64,000 nucleotides of DNA from Staphylotrichum longicolle (taxonomy: Eukaryota; Ascomycota; Sordariomycetes; Sordariales; Chaetomiaceae): the NCBI GenBank assembly GCA_019096155.1, contig JAHCVI010000001.1, positions 434,001 through 498,000 on the forward strand, given 5' to 3'. Numbering within the stretch: the stretch's first letter is position 1; each line of letters starts with the position of its first letter. The notes beneath the pieces are model-generated. The model did no database searches and was not told the origin of the DNA. It saw only the letters and a list, made by a program, of their open reading frames with translations. Below are positions 1 to 11,237 of this stretch, in pieces. A program made the position numbers and the translations under genes.

Positions 1-2237
1 GACTTGAGCATCTCTTCGGTCGGCTTGACCGCCTTGTGGGCGCCCTTCTCGAGCAGCAGCTGGAACAGCTCGGGCGGCATGTCGCCCTTGGTGGCCTTGC
101 CCTCGCTGCCGAAGACGGCCTCGGCCCACCAGTCGAACTGCTGCGGAGGGACGTTGGCGGTCGATATGATGCGCGTCAAGGGGTCGACGAGCCACAGGGC
201 AATAAAGCGGCGGTGGCCTGGCTTGGTGCGGTCTTGCAAGCTGAAGGAGGAAACGCGGTGTTGGCTAGGACTGTCAGCGGCGAGTTCATACTTTTGAGGA
301 GAAGGAAGACGGTTCGGAGGAACACTCACAAAACATTGGGAAAAGCGAGCAAACGGCCCTCGGGCGTACCGACGCTACCATACGTCTGCACTGTTGAACT
401 GTCCTCGCCCGCAAAGCTCAGCTTGGTGCCGTAGATTTGCTCGTACCCGTGGTACATGTCCTGCCCGACTTGCTCCTGGAGCTCCTCCTGTTCCTCGCTG
501 GTGGCCATGCGGAAAGACAGATGGCTAGGTGTCACGTTTTCCGAGTCGAGATAGTACAGAGCCGTGGCAACGATGTGCTCGTTCATTTGGCCCTCGATCT
601 GCACGCGGTCAGGTCAGGAGTCGTAAATTTTTCAATAAGGATACAGATGGTAAACTCACATGCCAGCCGCCAGCGGGGAAGTCGGGCTTCTCGGGGGTCA
701 GCTCAATGGAGGCCATCTTGACAATGACCTGCAGGCCTGTATCCTTGAACCTTTCGCGGAGTGAGTTTCCGACCTTGTAGACGAAGGGTTTAAACTCTAG
801 GGGCTCCGGGAAGAGAGCGTCACTGATCTCTCGCCACTTGAGCCGTTGAATCTTCCGTGCGGCCTTTGGACCTGGCTGAGAATCATCGCCCTCATCGTTG
901 GGCATCTTCTTTTCCTCTTCGTCGTCGCTGAGGTATCTCACCGCCTCTTGATCATATTGGACAGGACCGTGTTTCGCCTCATGCGCGGCTAGAACATCTG
1001 GGTTGAACTTCTCCCAGGCTTTGTCTCTGTCATCCCAACTGTAAAATCCACGTTAGCCAACACACTGTGTGCCCTCAACATTCACCAAATGAAGGCAGGG
1101 AACGCACTCAACCGGGTCCGGCATGCCAAAGCGTTTCTGGGTCTTGCCATCTTCATGAACCGGGGTGCTGCTGAGCACCCTGTTCCAGGCGGGGATGGCA
1201 GTGTCGATGAGCTTCTCGACGAGCCGGTAGATTTCGGGGTGCTTCTTCGGGTGGAGGTTGTTGATGTAGCTTGTGAACCGCACCGTGTCATCTTCCTGAA
1301 ACTCTAGGTTGGCAGGCAGCCATTGGTAAGTTTCGCTCCAATACGAGCGGTCAATGCCGTAACCCTGATAATAAGCGCTCCCCCCATGCGCGCGATCAGC
1401 GTTCCCAGGGTCGGGCTTTGGCTGAGACACGACCTCGCCCTTGCCTGACCACTTGTCGATGGCATCGGCGACTCCGACCACTTCGTCCTGGATGAACTTG
1501 GACTTGCCTAAGGTAGGTAGCGTCTGTGAGCAAGGGATACAATACTTAGGGAAGATTAGATGCCTACCGTAAATGAAGGGGTACATGGACGGGTGAACCA
1601 GATCTTGGACTGTGTTGTCGGTTCCCGGGTGCCAGTCTGGCTGGTCTGCTTGTTCCGCTTGCAGCTTCTCAAATGCAGCCTTGAGACCTTGTCGGAGCTC
1701 GTCGCTCACGAGCGAATCGGACTTGATGGCGGTGTTGTGGAGCGAGCTGATGCCAGTTGAGTTGAGGGTGAAGACCAAACCCTTCTTCTCGAAGTGAGCT
1801 GCTTTGCATCTCAGCTCGGCGATGCACTGGACTCGGAGTCAGCCTGGAAACAGCGATGAGCAGCGCGAGAGCCAACCGACATAGTCAAATGCGGCTTCTG
1901 TGATGATTCTGGTTCGCATGGGTTTGGGAATCTTCTTGCCCGCGACGATCTCCCTGTGGATGTCGTCCTCGGATTGGGTCAGGGCCTCGTTGCGCCACTT
2001 GGCAACGATGGTCTCGTCAAAAACCTTCTCGTGCCAATTGGGTTTGTCGGTGAGCCGGTCCTGCAGGATCATCATGGCCACCTCCCGAACCTGTAGCAGC
2101 TCCGACTGCGAGTTCCTGGCACCTCCAAAGGAGCCCAAGCGGTAATAGTCGACTCCGTGTCTCTCACGCTGGTCGAGATGCCGCAGCGGAAGGTTCACGC
2201 CGGGATACTTGTATGATTCGGAGTCTTCGGACGCCAT
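1..2237 (-). CDS. DUF4246 family protein (C-terminal end outside window)
   Basis: Gene on the minus strand, cut by the left edge, so the C-terminus is missing. Exons I infer: 2237-1881, 1826-1568, 1507-~1113, ~1046-661, 602-346 and 264-1. All junctions keep frame; the second exon restores the family-typical CIAELRCKA stretch, and an acceptor at 265-266 restores FPNVFQHRV. Recognisable blocks in order: YPGVNLPLRHL, DKPNWHEKVFDE, the SYINNLHP block, and HIEGQMNEHIVATALYYLDSEN followed by GHRRFIALWLVDP. These define fungal DUF4246 proteins, a family without an established reaction; the HxEG...H/HR pattern resembles a double-stranded beta-helix, so an oxygenase-like fold is inference. An alternative in-frame ATG at 2312 would add 25 residues. 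The start at 2237 is chosen because the conserved region follows it closely. Confidence 0.9.
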
Positions 2238-2312
2238 AATTTTGTCTCGAATGAGGTTGGAAGCTAGAGTGGTGGTGAAGGCAGTTAGAGACTCAAATGC
2301 CTGTCGGAACAT

Positions 2313-2885
2313 GAAGGCACGCGTCTTCTCGTCGTGTGTTTCACAAGAGACTGGTAATATCTGGTGACCTGGGGTGCAATTGTCGGGTTTTATGTGGAAT
2401 TCAATGGCCGGGTTCATTTCCACAAGACAACGACCCCGCTGTTCCCCAAACGTCTCTAGCGTCGCTGGAGCTGAAGGATGGCATCGTGGTTGCCTTGTTG
2501 GTGCCTGTCGTGCCTGGCAGATAGCCATGTCTGCAGGGGACTGTGCAGGGGTTGTGCACTTGGCTTCGCCCACAAGCTGACTTGGCAAGCCAATCGCAAC
2601 ACCATGGCACCCCTGAGGTCCAGCTGAGACCCTCAAGAAGCGGGGTCAACATGAAGTGGGACAAGAACGGCACCCCGAGATTCTTGAGGGCTAGTGTCCG
2701 ATTTAGTTGTCCCAAACTCAAACTCTCACTCCGTCTCTGTCGTCAGTTCAAGCCGCCAGCCCAGGATGACAACCTGTGAAGGAGATGGGTGTGCCGGGCA
2801 TCACACTAGGCATCTCCCTTAAGACACATGGCAGTGACATTGCGGAGATCAAGCCACAACTATCAATTCACAACTAACACGTCAG
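2313..2885. other. Intergenic
   Basis: Region between the start of the DUF4246 gene and the coiled-coil fragment. It should hold the DUF4246 promoter. Reading frames here lack domain signatures or splice-consistent continuations. An exon upstream of the coiled-coil fragment may lie in 2780-2880, but I could not fix one in frame. Confidence 0.4.
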
Positions 2886-3158
2886 CAAGCTTCAATCTGC
2901 CATCCAGGACCGGAAGGAGAAAGACTCGGAGAGGGAGAAGGCAATTGAGGAGAGCGAGCAAGCGTTCGAGGCGAGACTAAGGGCGCGGAGGCGAGAATGG
3001 CAAGATTGGAGAGAGAAAATGAGGGATTGAAGAAGCAGAATGAAGCTTTGAAGCAAGAGGAGGATAAGATGGCCAGCTTGGACAGACTGGTCAGTGAGCT
3101 GAGGAACGAGATGGACGCTGTCGGTCGTTGTTTTGACCAGATGATATCGGCTTCTTGA
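2886..3158 (+). pseudogene. Coiled-coil protein fragment, frame interrupted
   Basis: Strongly coiled-coil coding signal on the plus strand. After a good acceptor (branch CTAAC, then CAG at 2883-2885) the frame reads KLQSAIQDRKEKDSEREKA and runs on as a heptad-rich, Glu/Lys/Arg-rich helix. Near 2980 the coding signal moves by one frame and continues as RMARLERENEGLKKQNEAL, then reaches a TGA at 3156-3158. Adding one A to the AA run near 2980 would make the two halves one frame. No convincing upstream exon or start codon was found, so this is either the 3' part of a real gene with a sequence error or a relic. The style resembles the coiled-coil gene at 52053-52502. Function unknown. Confidence 0.45.
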
Positions 3159-3558
3159 GCCTTTCGGGAACCGTCGAAGGCTTATTACCCAGGCCTCGGG
3201 GAGAAGAAAGACAGAGTGTCAGGCGGGATGTGAAAGGAGGCGGAATACTCTGGGAAAGATTATAGAATCATTGCCTTCCAGAGGCAGCAACAACCTAATG
3301 CGGAAATTGACGTTTGCTGGTGGTGTACCTCAAAGCTTGCATTATCAGCCAGAGCATTTTAATCGATGAAGTACACAACTTTGTAATGGCGGCCCACGCA
3401 GGCAGCGCCTTTGGCGGCGGACTCTTGAAAGTAAACTTTCGGTATCCTGGCTCGTCAGTGTAAACATGAAAGTAAAGCCGGCACAGAGACACTTGTGCAC
3501 GAGATAGGTACAGACAAGCAAACGCGGTTGAGGCTACTCCAGGTGGTCATCATGACGA
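3159..3558. other. Intergenic
   Basis: Lies between the coiled-coil fragment and the NLR 3' end. It should contain the NLR 3' UTR. No gene seen. Confidence 0.4.
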
Positions 3559-6500
3559 TCATGACCCGCCATCTGCCCCATTGTCGATGAGCAGCTGCGC
3601 CACGCTCTCGTGTCCATTCCTACAGGCCTGGCTCAGTGCCGTCTCCCCTTGAGAGTCCTGAACGTTGACATGCGCCCCACTCGAGAGGAGAAGCCGTACT
3701 ATAGCTTCGTGTCCACTCCTTGAAGCCAGTATTAACGCTGTCATTCCACCAGAGCCCCGAAAGTTGACGTCCGCCCCGCCCGCGGTGAGAAGCTGTGCCA
3801 CGCTCTCGTGTCCCCGAGTTGAGGCGCGCATCAGTGCCGTCCATCCATCGAAGCTTTGCAGGTTAACGTCTGCCCCATTGTCGAGAAGACACTTTACCAC
3901 ACCCTCATGATTGTAACCCGAGGCGGCGAGTAATGCCGTCCATCCGTTGAGCATTCGAACGTTGACAAGCGCCCCAGCCTCGATGAGACGCCGTACTATG
4001 CCCTCGTGTCCCTTTTGTGATGCGATCATCAGTGCCGTCCACCCAATAAAGTCTGGAGCGTTGAGATGCGCCCCAGCGTCGAGGAGAACCTGTACTATGC
4101 TCTCGTGCCCCTCCTCCGAGGCCCGTCCCAGTGCCATGGATCCATTGGAGTCCCGATTGCTAGGATTTGCCCCTCTGGCTATGATAAGTTTTACTATGTC
4201 CTCGTGTCCGTTTCCCACAGCCCGTGAGAGAGGTGTAAAACCATCCCTATCCCTTGCGTTGAGGTCGCCTTGGGCTAAAGCTTTCGCAAGACCTAGCTTG
4301 CCCTCTTGGGCGGCCCAGGACAACGGCGTTCGCCCCTTGTATCTCTCCATGTTCTTCCTGTATTTGAAACCTTCGGTGATATCGGCGCCATCGCAGTGAA
4401 CAGAAGGTATCTGCAGGAGTGCAGCCACTGTGTCTTTGTGGCCGCCAGCCAATGCAGCAAAAAATGGATACCTGTACTCATCATGGGGACAATAGACATC
4501 AGGCTCTGTCTTCATCCGTGTACGGACTAGGTTTCCAAGCCCTTTGTCGGCGAGGATGTAGAGCGGGGTTGCACCATAGCTATATTTCCGAGTGTTGTGC
4601 CGCTCGAACATGTTGAGCAATCTGGTCTCGGACGACCCAGTAAAGAATTGAGAAAGGAAGTCGTCTTGTGGAGATACAGGCGCAGCAGTGTCAGCATGAT
4701 GAAGGATCTGCTGACTGGCATACTCCAACAATGTGTACTTTTGCACCAAAGCGTCCCGGTCGATCTCGCCCTCGACCTGGTTGACAGCAGTTCGTATGCC
4801 TTCAAGGTCCAGATAAGCAGCGCAGCAGCGCCGTAGTCTCTCATGCCCTAAAGCCTCCCATTCGAACCCAAGGTCTGGCCACAAGTCCAGGAGGCCCCTC
4901 TCTTTCACGAGGTAGTCCCGTACCGACTCGTGAACGAACTGCACAGTGGGTTGCTTGGACTTGGTGATTTCGGCGAGTCCTTTCGAGGAACTCGTGACCA
5001 GTTTGATGCAGGCATTCATGTTTGTGACGTCTGGTACCTCCGAGTCAACCTGTGTGTCTTTGCCTTGCGAACTCTGGTCCAACAACCCCACCCACATGGC
5101 GTGACGGAATTCTGCGGGAGTCAGAGGCCGCTTGGCACAGAGAATCCAGAGTACACAGAGCAGCAAGCGTTCTGGTGATTTCTGGTCACGCATGAGCATG
5201 CTCTTGAACAGGTCGCTGAGCTTGGCCGGGATCTTTGCAAGCTTTGTCCTCAAAGCGAGGCCGCCGTCGTCGTTTTCTCGGTTCAAAATGTCCACGGCGA
5301 GCACAATCCACAGGAAGATGCCAGAGGCTTTGCCCAAAATCTCGGTCTGCAAGTCCGCGAGGATCAAGGGGTCGTCGATTGTGAGCTTGCTTTTGACGTA
5401 CTGCGCCAAATCCTCGGCGTGTCCAGGTTCGTCCTCAAGCGTGAACAAGATGCCTTTGCGGATGCTGATGTACGGGTATGGGCGACTCGAGAAACAGATT
5501 CGGAGTTTGATGCCATCGTCGGTCGTGGTCTCTGCCAAGTCCTCGAAGAATTGAACCATGTCCCGAACTTCCTGCTCGTCACACTCGTCGAGGGCGTCGA
5601 TAAAGCAGGTCAAGGAGCGGGGGCCAAGAGCCATGACGGCTCTCTCGAAGACCTCCTTCAGAACATTCAAGTCGGGACAATCTTGCTGGCCTTGTGGGAT
5701 GACGTCCGTGTCATCAAGGATTGATTGGAGATCTGAAAAGCCTTTCAGGAGTTGCATTAGGAGGGAACGGTACATCCCGGCGATGGACCTCTCCAAGTAG
5801 TCACCGCGTGCGTTGAAGAAGAATGAGGCGGTCAACGCGTGGCCGGGCTTGTCGCTCTTTTTCGAGGCCGCGCAAAGAAACTTCATCAGGGTGGACTTTC
5901 CCGCCCCTGCCTTGCCTCTCATCCACAGGAAGCCATGACTTTCCGACAGCTTTGAGGAGTCGAGCCAATTCCGGTATGTGGCTGTTCGGAGGAGCCATCG
6001 ACAGGTTTTGGCATGTGCAGCTCGAATCGTGGTTTTGCGAGCATCGATTTGCGTAAAGTTGAGAGATTCGAGCAAACGGTGCCGCCGCTCCAAAGCACTG
6101 TCGGCTGGTTGTGTCGCTGAGGTACCTTACCTCGTCAGCAATCATGATATGAACCGACAAGAGTGGGTGGGGGTGTTCAATGGGTGATTCCCTTACCAGC
6201 AATGTCAGGTTCCCTTGACATATTGGAATACAAGGTTGGGCGGCGCGGATCATTGTCGGCCAGAGACGAAGACGGAAGCTGTTCCAAAAGTTCCCTGGCA
6301 TATGCGGCCGCCGTCGCCGCCGCATAGTCTTGCCACTCCTTGTTTTTGTGTGAGTCAGAGTAGTCACAGACACCCCGGATGGGCAAGCACTGAAGGGTGT
6401 CCATCATCCCGGCGGCCTCCATCTCGAAACACAACGCTGAATGCCGCTGGGCAATCTCATCTCGTATCTTTCCGTTCTTGATCACCCTGTTGCCGGAAGC

Positions 6501-7244
6501 AATTACCCCATAGTGGATGTTGGGCTCGTCGGAGGAACGAACCCCTCGTGGTTGCAGCATACTCTCGTCACAGCCGTCACATGTTGATGCACCGAGGGGG
6601 TGTTCATATGATGCTTGGAAAAGGCGATCAGTGCAGGTCGGACGAGAAAGGTCAGGAAGTTGGCTTCGTAGGAGGCTTGCCATCCGTCTACTGGAACGGT
6701 ATGGTGCATGCTTCGATCGTAGGGTGGAAACAGCCGAGTTCAGCAGCCGTGCCGGCGTCTTCGCATCGGCGATCTCCAAGAAATCGCCGCCCGCGACGAC
6801 CTTGCCCATGTCATACTGCATGACCCTCGTACCGACGACCACGTCACCCAGGCATAGGTCGGCCTGTGTTGGGCACCCACCGCCGATGCCCACCATCATG
6901 GTGCATCGAACGGTCGGGAAGCTCCGTTTCAGGTTGGTCGCAACGATGGCGGCGTTGTTCGTCCCATACTGGCCAGGCAAACACACCATGACAACATTGT
7001 GCTCGCCAATGCGCCCAAGCACGTAGGTGTTGTCATCGCCGATTTGGTTAGGCGGCACCGGGTGTTCTTCATCGAGCATGGCACGAGAGGCCGCCAGCTC
7101 CAGGTGAAGCGCGCAGATCCAGGCGACTGTATAGTCTCGATGCACACCGGCACCGTGAAAGGAATAACTCAGAATCCTGGGCCATTTTGGATGGCCCTCA
7201 TCGGACTCAAGTTGCTCCTCCTGGTGCCGTCGTTTCGAAGCCAT
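3559..7244 (-). CDS. NLR-like protein: nucleoside phosphorylase-NACHT-ankyrin
   Basis: Two exons, 7244-6197 and 6116-3559, with an 80-nt intron (GTAAGG donor, TGCTGAC branch, CTCAG acceptor), giving 1201 residues. The N-terminal PNP/UDP-phosphorylase domain spans about residues 37-330, with GIGGGCPTQADLCLGDVVVG, FEMEAAG and CDYSDSHKNKEWQDYAAAT. The last motif is typical of PNP domains in fungal NLRs, and the catalytic-type residues look intact. A NACHT NTPase follows, with P-loop GKAGAGKST at about 417-425 and Walker B CFIDALDECDE at about 520-530. The C-terminus has degenerate ankyrins from about 850 and at least seven very similar 33-residue repeats from about 950 to 1198 (TALxxASxxGHExxV). 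By family knowledge this is a cytosolic signal-transducing ATPase of the fungal innate-immunity/incompatibility repertoire. The ligand is unknown and the effector role of the PNP domain is inference. Confidence 0.93.
3565..4310 (-). repeat. About 99-bp coding tandem repeats (ankyrin units)
   Basis: At least seven consecutive units of about 99 bp encode the C-terminal ankyrins of the NLR. They share nearly the same phrases at DNA level, for example recurring 'ctctcgtgtcc' and 'tgcgcccca' blocks at regular spacing. Variation is concentrated at a few codons per unit, as expected for repeats undergoing unequal exchange. Confidence 0.8.
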
Positions 7245-8378
7245 TGCACGACTTTAGATCGATGGCCGTTCGGGCCGTAGGTAGGTAGGTTAACTTCAAC
7301 TCTGGGCGTCGTCAGCGAGTGTTGACTGTGTTCGCAGCAAAAAGTCTTTTCAAAAGAAGAGTAAACCTTCAGAGGCTTCTTTCATCTTACCTTGGCTCTT
7401 CAGCAGAACTGGGAAATAAATGAAGACTGAGGTGGCTTGCTGATTGAAGGTTGGGAGCCTGAGCAGGGCTTCGCTCGATTTTCCGCCCAGCACGCTCAGC
7501 CACACACAACCCTGCAGAGACCATCCAATGTGGTCCTCCAGAGCCTTGCGCCGCCAAAACCTGCCTCATTTCTGCGACAGGCAGACCCAGAAGCTGAACG
7601 CCGCCGAGACCGGCGTTGGCTCCCTCGAGGCAAGAGGCGTGCATCAAACCGGATGTAGAAAGGGGTTTCCCCGCAGTTTCTTCCCCTTTCCTTCTCTGAT
7701 ATCAAATCTCAAAGTGGGAATGAGATACTAAGTACATTTTGTTTCGTTTCATTTCATTTTAGAGGTTCGCATTCCATTTTTTTGCTCGCTTGGCTTGGAA
7801 AGCGAGTTGTCAAGATGCGTTGGTCTATCGCAGCTGGTTATTGGCATGGTTCGGTTTTTTATACTTCAGGAGAGGACACCAGTGACCAGTTGTTGCTTGG
7901 AGTTGGAACTGGCGCAAAATGAGCGGCTTCAATATCACCTGCAGTCATGCCCCCGACGGCACGACATTTGCCTCGTTCTGACGCTCCCTTGCAACATGAT
8001 GGAGTGACTAGCAATAAGTTGGCTAGGGGAGACCTTGTGTGCGTTTGAGTTTGGGATAAATGGAAGAAGTCTGGTAATGCGCTGAACGGATGAGCAGGGG
8101 GGAATGTTGAGGTCACGAGCACGGTGCTTTGTGAGACGATGGCCACTGGGACGATGAAAAGAAGGGAAAGATATTTCCTTGCCTGAAAGTAGTGTGGCAT
8201 GGCATGTACGATTCTGTATTTGCTTATGTAACTTTGAAAAGGTAAGGTAGTTCATCATGATTGTTGTCTAACATGGCACATATCGAACGCGGAAAACTGC
8301 CCCATTGACCCCAAGATCAGTTTCATGTCAATATTTGCTCCAATCACTGCGCATATCCAGTACTTCTGCCAGGACATG
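7245..8378. other. Intergenic (1.1 kb)
   Basis: Holds the presumed NLR promoter and the 3' end of the P/Q-rich gene. A T-rich stretch lies at about 7735-7785. No open frame with homology or splice support is seen on either strand. Confidence 0.45.
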
Positions 8379-11237
8379 CTAATGCCCCGTCCACGCCGGC
8401 GTCGCCGCAGGTGTGTACGGTGCTTGTGCCGGCCACTGCGGCTGTCCATATCCACCCTGCGCACCCCATTGCTGCGGGTTGGGCGGGCATTGAGCGTTTA
8501 CTTGCTGTTGTTGCTGGGGATACTGGGCTGGAAAGTAGCCCGGGCCCGTGTTCTGCGCAGACTGCGGAGGAGATAAGGGAGTGGGTGGAAAGCCTGGGGC
8601 TTGCGCCGGCTGTGGCTTTTGTGTAGGTTGCGCGTGCTGCTGCGGATAAGAGGGATAGGAGTATTGCTGAGCGGCGGCTTGTTGGGGTTGGTGTGCTTGA
8701 GGTTGCTGTGCATGGACCGAGTGAGAGTATTGTTGTGGTGTAGGTTGCGGAGTGAGGGGTTGCGGCTGTTGGTATGGCTGCTGGTAGGGTTGGTACTGGT
8801 ATTGGTGTGGCGGATGGGGCTGTTGCTGGATCGGGGGTTGAGGTGTTGGAGCCACTGGTGTGGGCGAGTAATAAGACGGCGCGGGGGTTGCGTATCCTTG
8901 AACAGCAGAGGGAGGCGCCGCGCTTGGAGGTGGAGGCGGCAAGCTGAAGCGGTGGGCAATGGTGGGCTGCGCCGGGGGTGGCGGGGCATGCTTCGTTTTT
9001 GGCGCGGCTGTTGTCGGAGGAGGAGGGAAGTACATCATCGAAGCAGGCCTCTGGTTCGGTGTTGGAGACGAGTAGGAAGATGTGATTGAGGGTTGCTGGT
9101 ATGATGAGGGAGGCGGCGGCGGCGGCATTGCCGTGGACGGCGGCGGGGGTGGAGGGACCGTCGCTGAATGCGCAGAGGACCACGTTTGTTGTTGTTGCAA
9201 CGGATTATCATACGTGGCGTATGCTGCTTGGTACTGGGGTTGAGGTTGAGCTTGGTGCGCAAGAGGCTGGATGTTGGGCTGCTGCTGCTGCACTTCGGGC
9301 TGAGGCTGGGGCATGGACTGCGGGTAGTGGTACTGCTGTGGCGAAGACCGGTGCAGCGTTTGGTGCAAAGTTTGGACTGACTGCTGAGGATAATGTTGCA
9401 TGTCTGGGTGTTGAGTTGGCTGCTGGGGAGGTTGCTGAACAGGGGACGAATATGATGGCTGAAGGGTGTGCGGAGCGGCCTGCTGATACTGCTGTGGTGC
9501 TGGAGTGGGCTGCGAAGCATATTCTGCAAACCCGGAAGCCGGGTTATAGGTGGAAGTCGGCTTTGGTGCATGCAAGGCGGGTGTCCCAGGGACGGCGGTG
9601 ATCGCAGTTTGCGCTGGTGGTTGTGCGGGCTGAGCTCTGGGCTGTTCTGAGTGGGGGATCGACATTGACGCAGACCGGGCGTGTGGTACATGCTGGCTCT
9701 CAGGCTGCGCAGACACGGAAACGTGCTGATGCTGGTGCTGATGCTGCGATTGCTGTTCTTGCGGCTGATGTTGTGGTTGTTGTTGTTGTGGTAAATACGT
9801 TGACTGTTCTTGCGGTTGGTGTTGCGGTTGGTGTTGCGGTTGGTGTTGCGGTTGGTGTTGCGGCTGAGACAGTTGGTGTTCTGGAGCTGGGGTGGGTGCC
9901 GGAAGAGCAGATGCCATCGCGTTCATGTCAAATGGTTCGGTTGCCGCTCGAGACGACGGCTGCAAAGCGGGTGCAGGTAATCCTTGGGGCTGTGATGGGA
10001 CTTGCTGCTCGGGTTGCTGCTGAGGATGCTGTTGAGGATGCTGTTGAGGATGCTGTTGAGGATGCTGCTCGGGATGCTGCTCGGGATGCTGAGGATGCGG
10101 GGGATGCTGGGGATGCTCCTGGGTTTGTTGCGCATTCGAGACTTGATCTCGGCTTTGGCCCTGAGTCTGATTCTGGAGGTGCTGTTGTCCAAGCTCAAGG
10201 GGGGTTGCCTGTGCAGCCTGCAGGGCGTTGGCCTCACCATCAAAACTCGCCTCATATGGTTGAGTGGCAACCGCAGGTGTGTGATATGCCATGTCCCGCG
10301 TCTCCTGGGCTGGAGTAGGACCTTGGTGCTGTGTTCCTTCGTTCTGCGCGGGATAGCCCAGACCAGGCTGTGTCTGCCCGTAGAGGGCTGGCGCCGAGTA
10401 ACTGTGCTGTGGGGCGTTGGCCAACGAGGAATGGGACTGCTGATGAAAGCCAGGTTGCGGTTGCGGTGGCACCCCATAGCTGTAGCTGGGTGGAGGAGGG
10501 TTCTGTGTGTGCGTCGTGTAGGCCACAGCCGGCGTCTTTACGTCTGGAACATACCTAGCAGGTGTTGCCGCCGCAGAGTATGGCGGGGGTGGCGCCATCG
10601 GAGCGCCGTAGTCAGGTTCGTACGGTGCTCGAGCCATGTTGCTGCTTCCAACGTTCGGGATTCCGTAGGGTTGAGGAGCATAGCCGGCCTCCTGAGCCTT
10701 CGCATTCGCCACGGCTTGGAACACGCCCGCCTTCTGAAACGCCTTTTGTGCCTCTCTCGCTTTCACATGGTGCGTATACATGTGCTCGAGGCCCATGCCG
10801 GCACCGTCCAGCGCGGCGTGTGTGACGATCTTGATGGCCGTCTCGTTTTCGACAATGGACGAGATGCCTGCCTCAGCTCCAGCGGTGGCCACAGCATCAG
10901 CGCCAGCAGTGCCCACTCCTAGCGTCACCACACCAATGGTCCCGCTGACCGCCACGCCCGAGAACACGTCTCTCTTGCGGGTGTTATGGGTTGTTCCGAG
11001 CCTGTTGAGATGCTTCTCAATGATGTCGCGCTTCTTGCGCGCGTTGTGAATGGCGGGCGCTGCCAGGCCAACCCCAATGACGGAAACGCCGGCCGTCAGG
11101 GGAAGGGCGAGGCCCGAGACTGCGGTCGAGGTGGATGCGCCAGAAATTAGTCGCGTGTAATGCTGCCACTCCCGTTGGAGTTCTTCAGGGTCCATCCCCT
11201 GGCATTTTTCGTCGTATTTCTTGAAGTCGAACGGCAT
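8379..11237 (-). CDS. P/Q/H-rich low-complexity protein with hydrophobic N-terminal region
   Basis: Single exon of 952 residues if translation begins at MPFDFKKYDEK (11237). The frame stays open for 58 further codons upstream, but that extension lacks protein character and includes an extra ATG that I judge less likely. Residues 1-200 are ordered: a short charged start, then long Ala/Gly/Val/Ser stretches with glycine-zipper spacing (SGLALPLTAGVSVIGVGLA and SGVAVSGTIGVVTLGVGTAG) that could insert in or bind membranes. Residues ~250-952 are extremely rich in Pro, Gln and His, with repeats of HPQQ/HPEQ, QHQP and PPPPP, and would be disordered and prion-like. Fungal proteins of this layout are common and mostly uncharacterised, so I assign no function. 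Confidence 0.75.
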   Translation of the reverse strand: MPFDFKKYDEKCQGMDPEELQREWQHYTRLISGASTSTAVSGLALPLTAGVSVIGVGLAAPAIHNARKKRDIIEKHLNRLGTTHNTRKRDVFSGVAVSGTIGVVTLGVGTAGADAVATAGAEAGISSIVENETAIKIVTHAALDGAGMGLEHMYTHHVKAREAQKAFQKAGVFQAVANAKAQEAGYAPQPYGIPNVGSSNMARAPYEPDYGAPMAPPPPYSAAATPARYVPDVKTPAVAYTTHTQNPPPPSYSYGVPPQPQPGFHQQSHSSLANAPQHSYSAPALYGQTQPGLGYPAQNEGTQHQGPTPAQETRDMAYHTPAVATQPYEASFDGEANALQAAQATPLELGQQHLQNQTQGQSRDQVSNAQQTQEHPQHPPHPQHPEQHPEQHPQQHPQQHPQQHPQQQPEQQVPSQPQGLPAPALQPSSRAATEPFDMNAMASALPAPTPAPEHQLSQPQHQPQHQPQHQPQHQPQEQSTYLPQQQQPQHQPQEQQSQHQHQHQHVSVSAQPESQHVPHARSASMSIPHSEQPRAQPAQPPAQTAITAVPGTPALHAPKPTSTYNPASGFAEYASQPTPAPQQYQQAAPHTLQPSYSSPVQQPPQQPTQHPDMQHYPQQSVQTLHQTLHRSSPQQYHYPQSMPQPQPEVQQQQPNIQPLAHQAQPQPQYQAAYATYDNPLQQQQTWSSAHSATVPPPPPPSTAMPPPPPPSSYQQPSITSSYSSPTPNQRPASMMYFPPPPTTAAPKTKHAPPPPAQPTIAHRFSLPPPPPSAAPPSAVQGYATPAPSYYSPTPVAPTPQPPIQQQPHPPHQYQYQPYQQPYQQPQPLTPQPTPQQYSHSVHAQQPQAHQPQQAAAQQYSYPSYPQQHAQPTQKPQPAQAPGFPPTPLSPPQSAQNTGPGYFPAQYPQQQQQVNAQCPPNPQQWGAQGGYGQPQWPAQAPYTPAATPAWTGH
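9811..10125 (-). repeat. 12-bp tandem repeats encoding Gln/His/Pro tracts
   Basis: Two arrays inside the P/Q-rich gene: about four copies of a ggttggtgttgc unit near 9811-9865, and six or more copies of a ctgttgaggatg-type unit near 10015-10125. Copies are near identical and in frame, so length changes would not break the protein. Confidence 0.85.
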
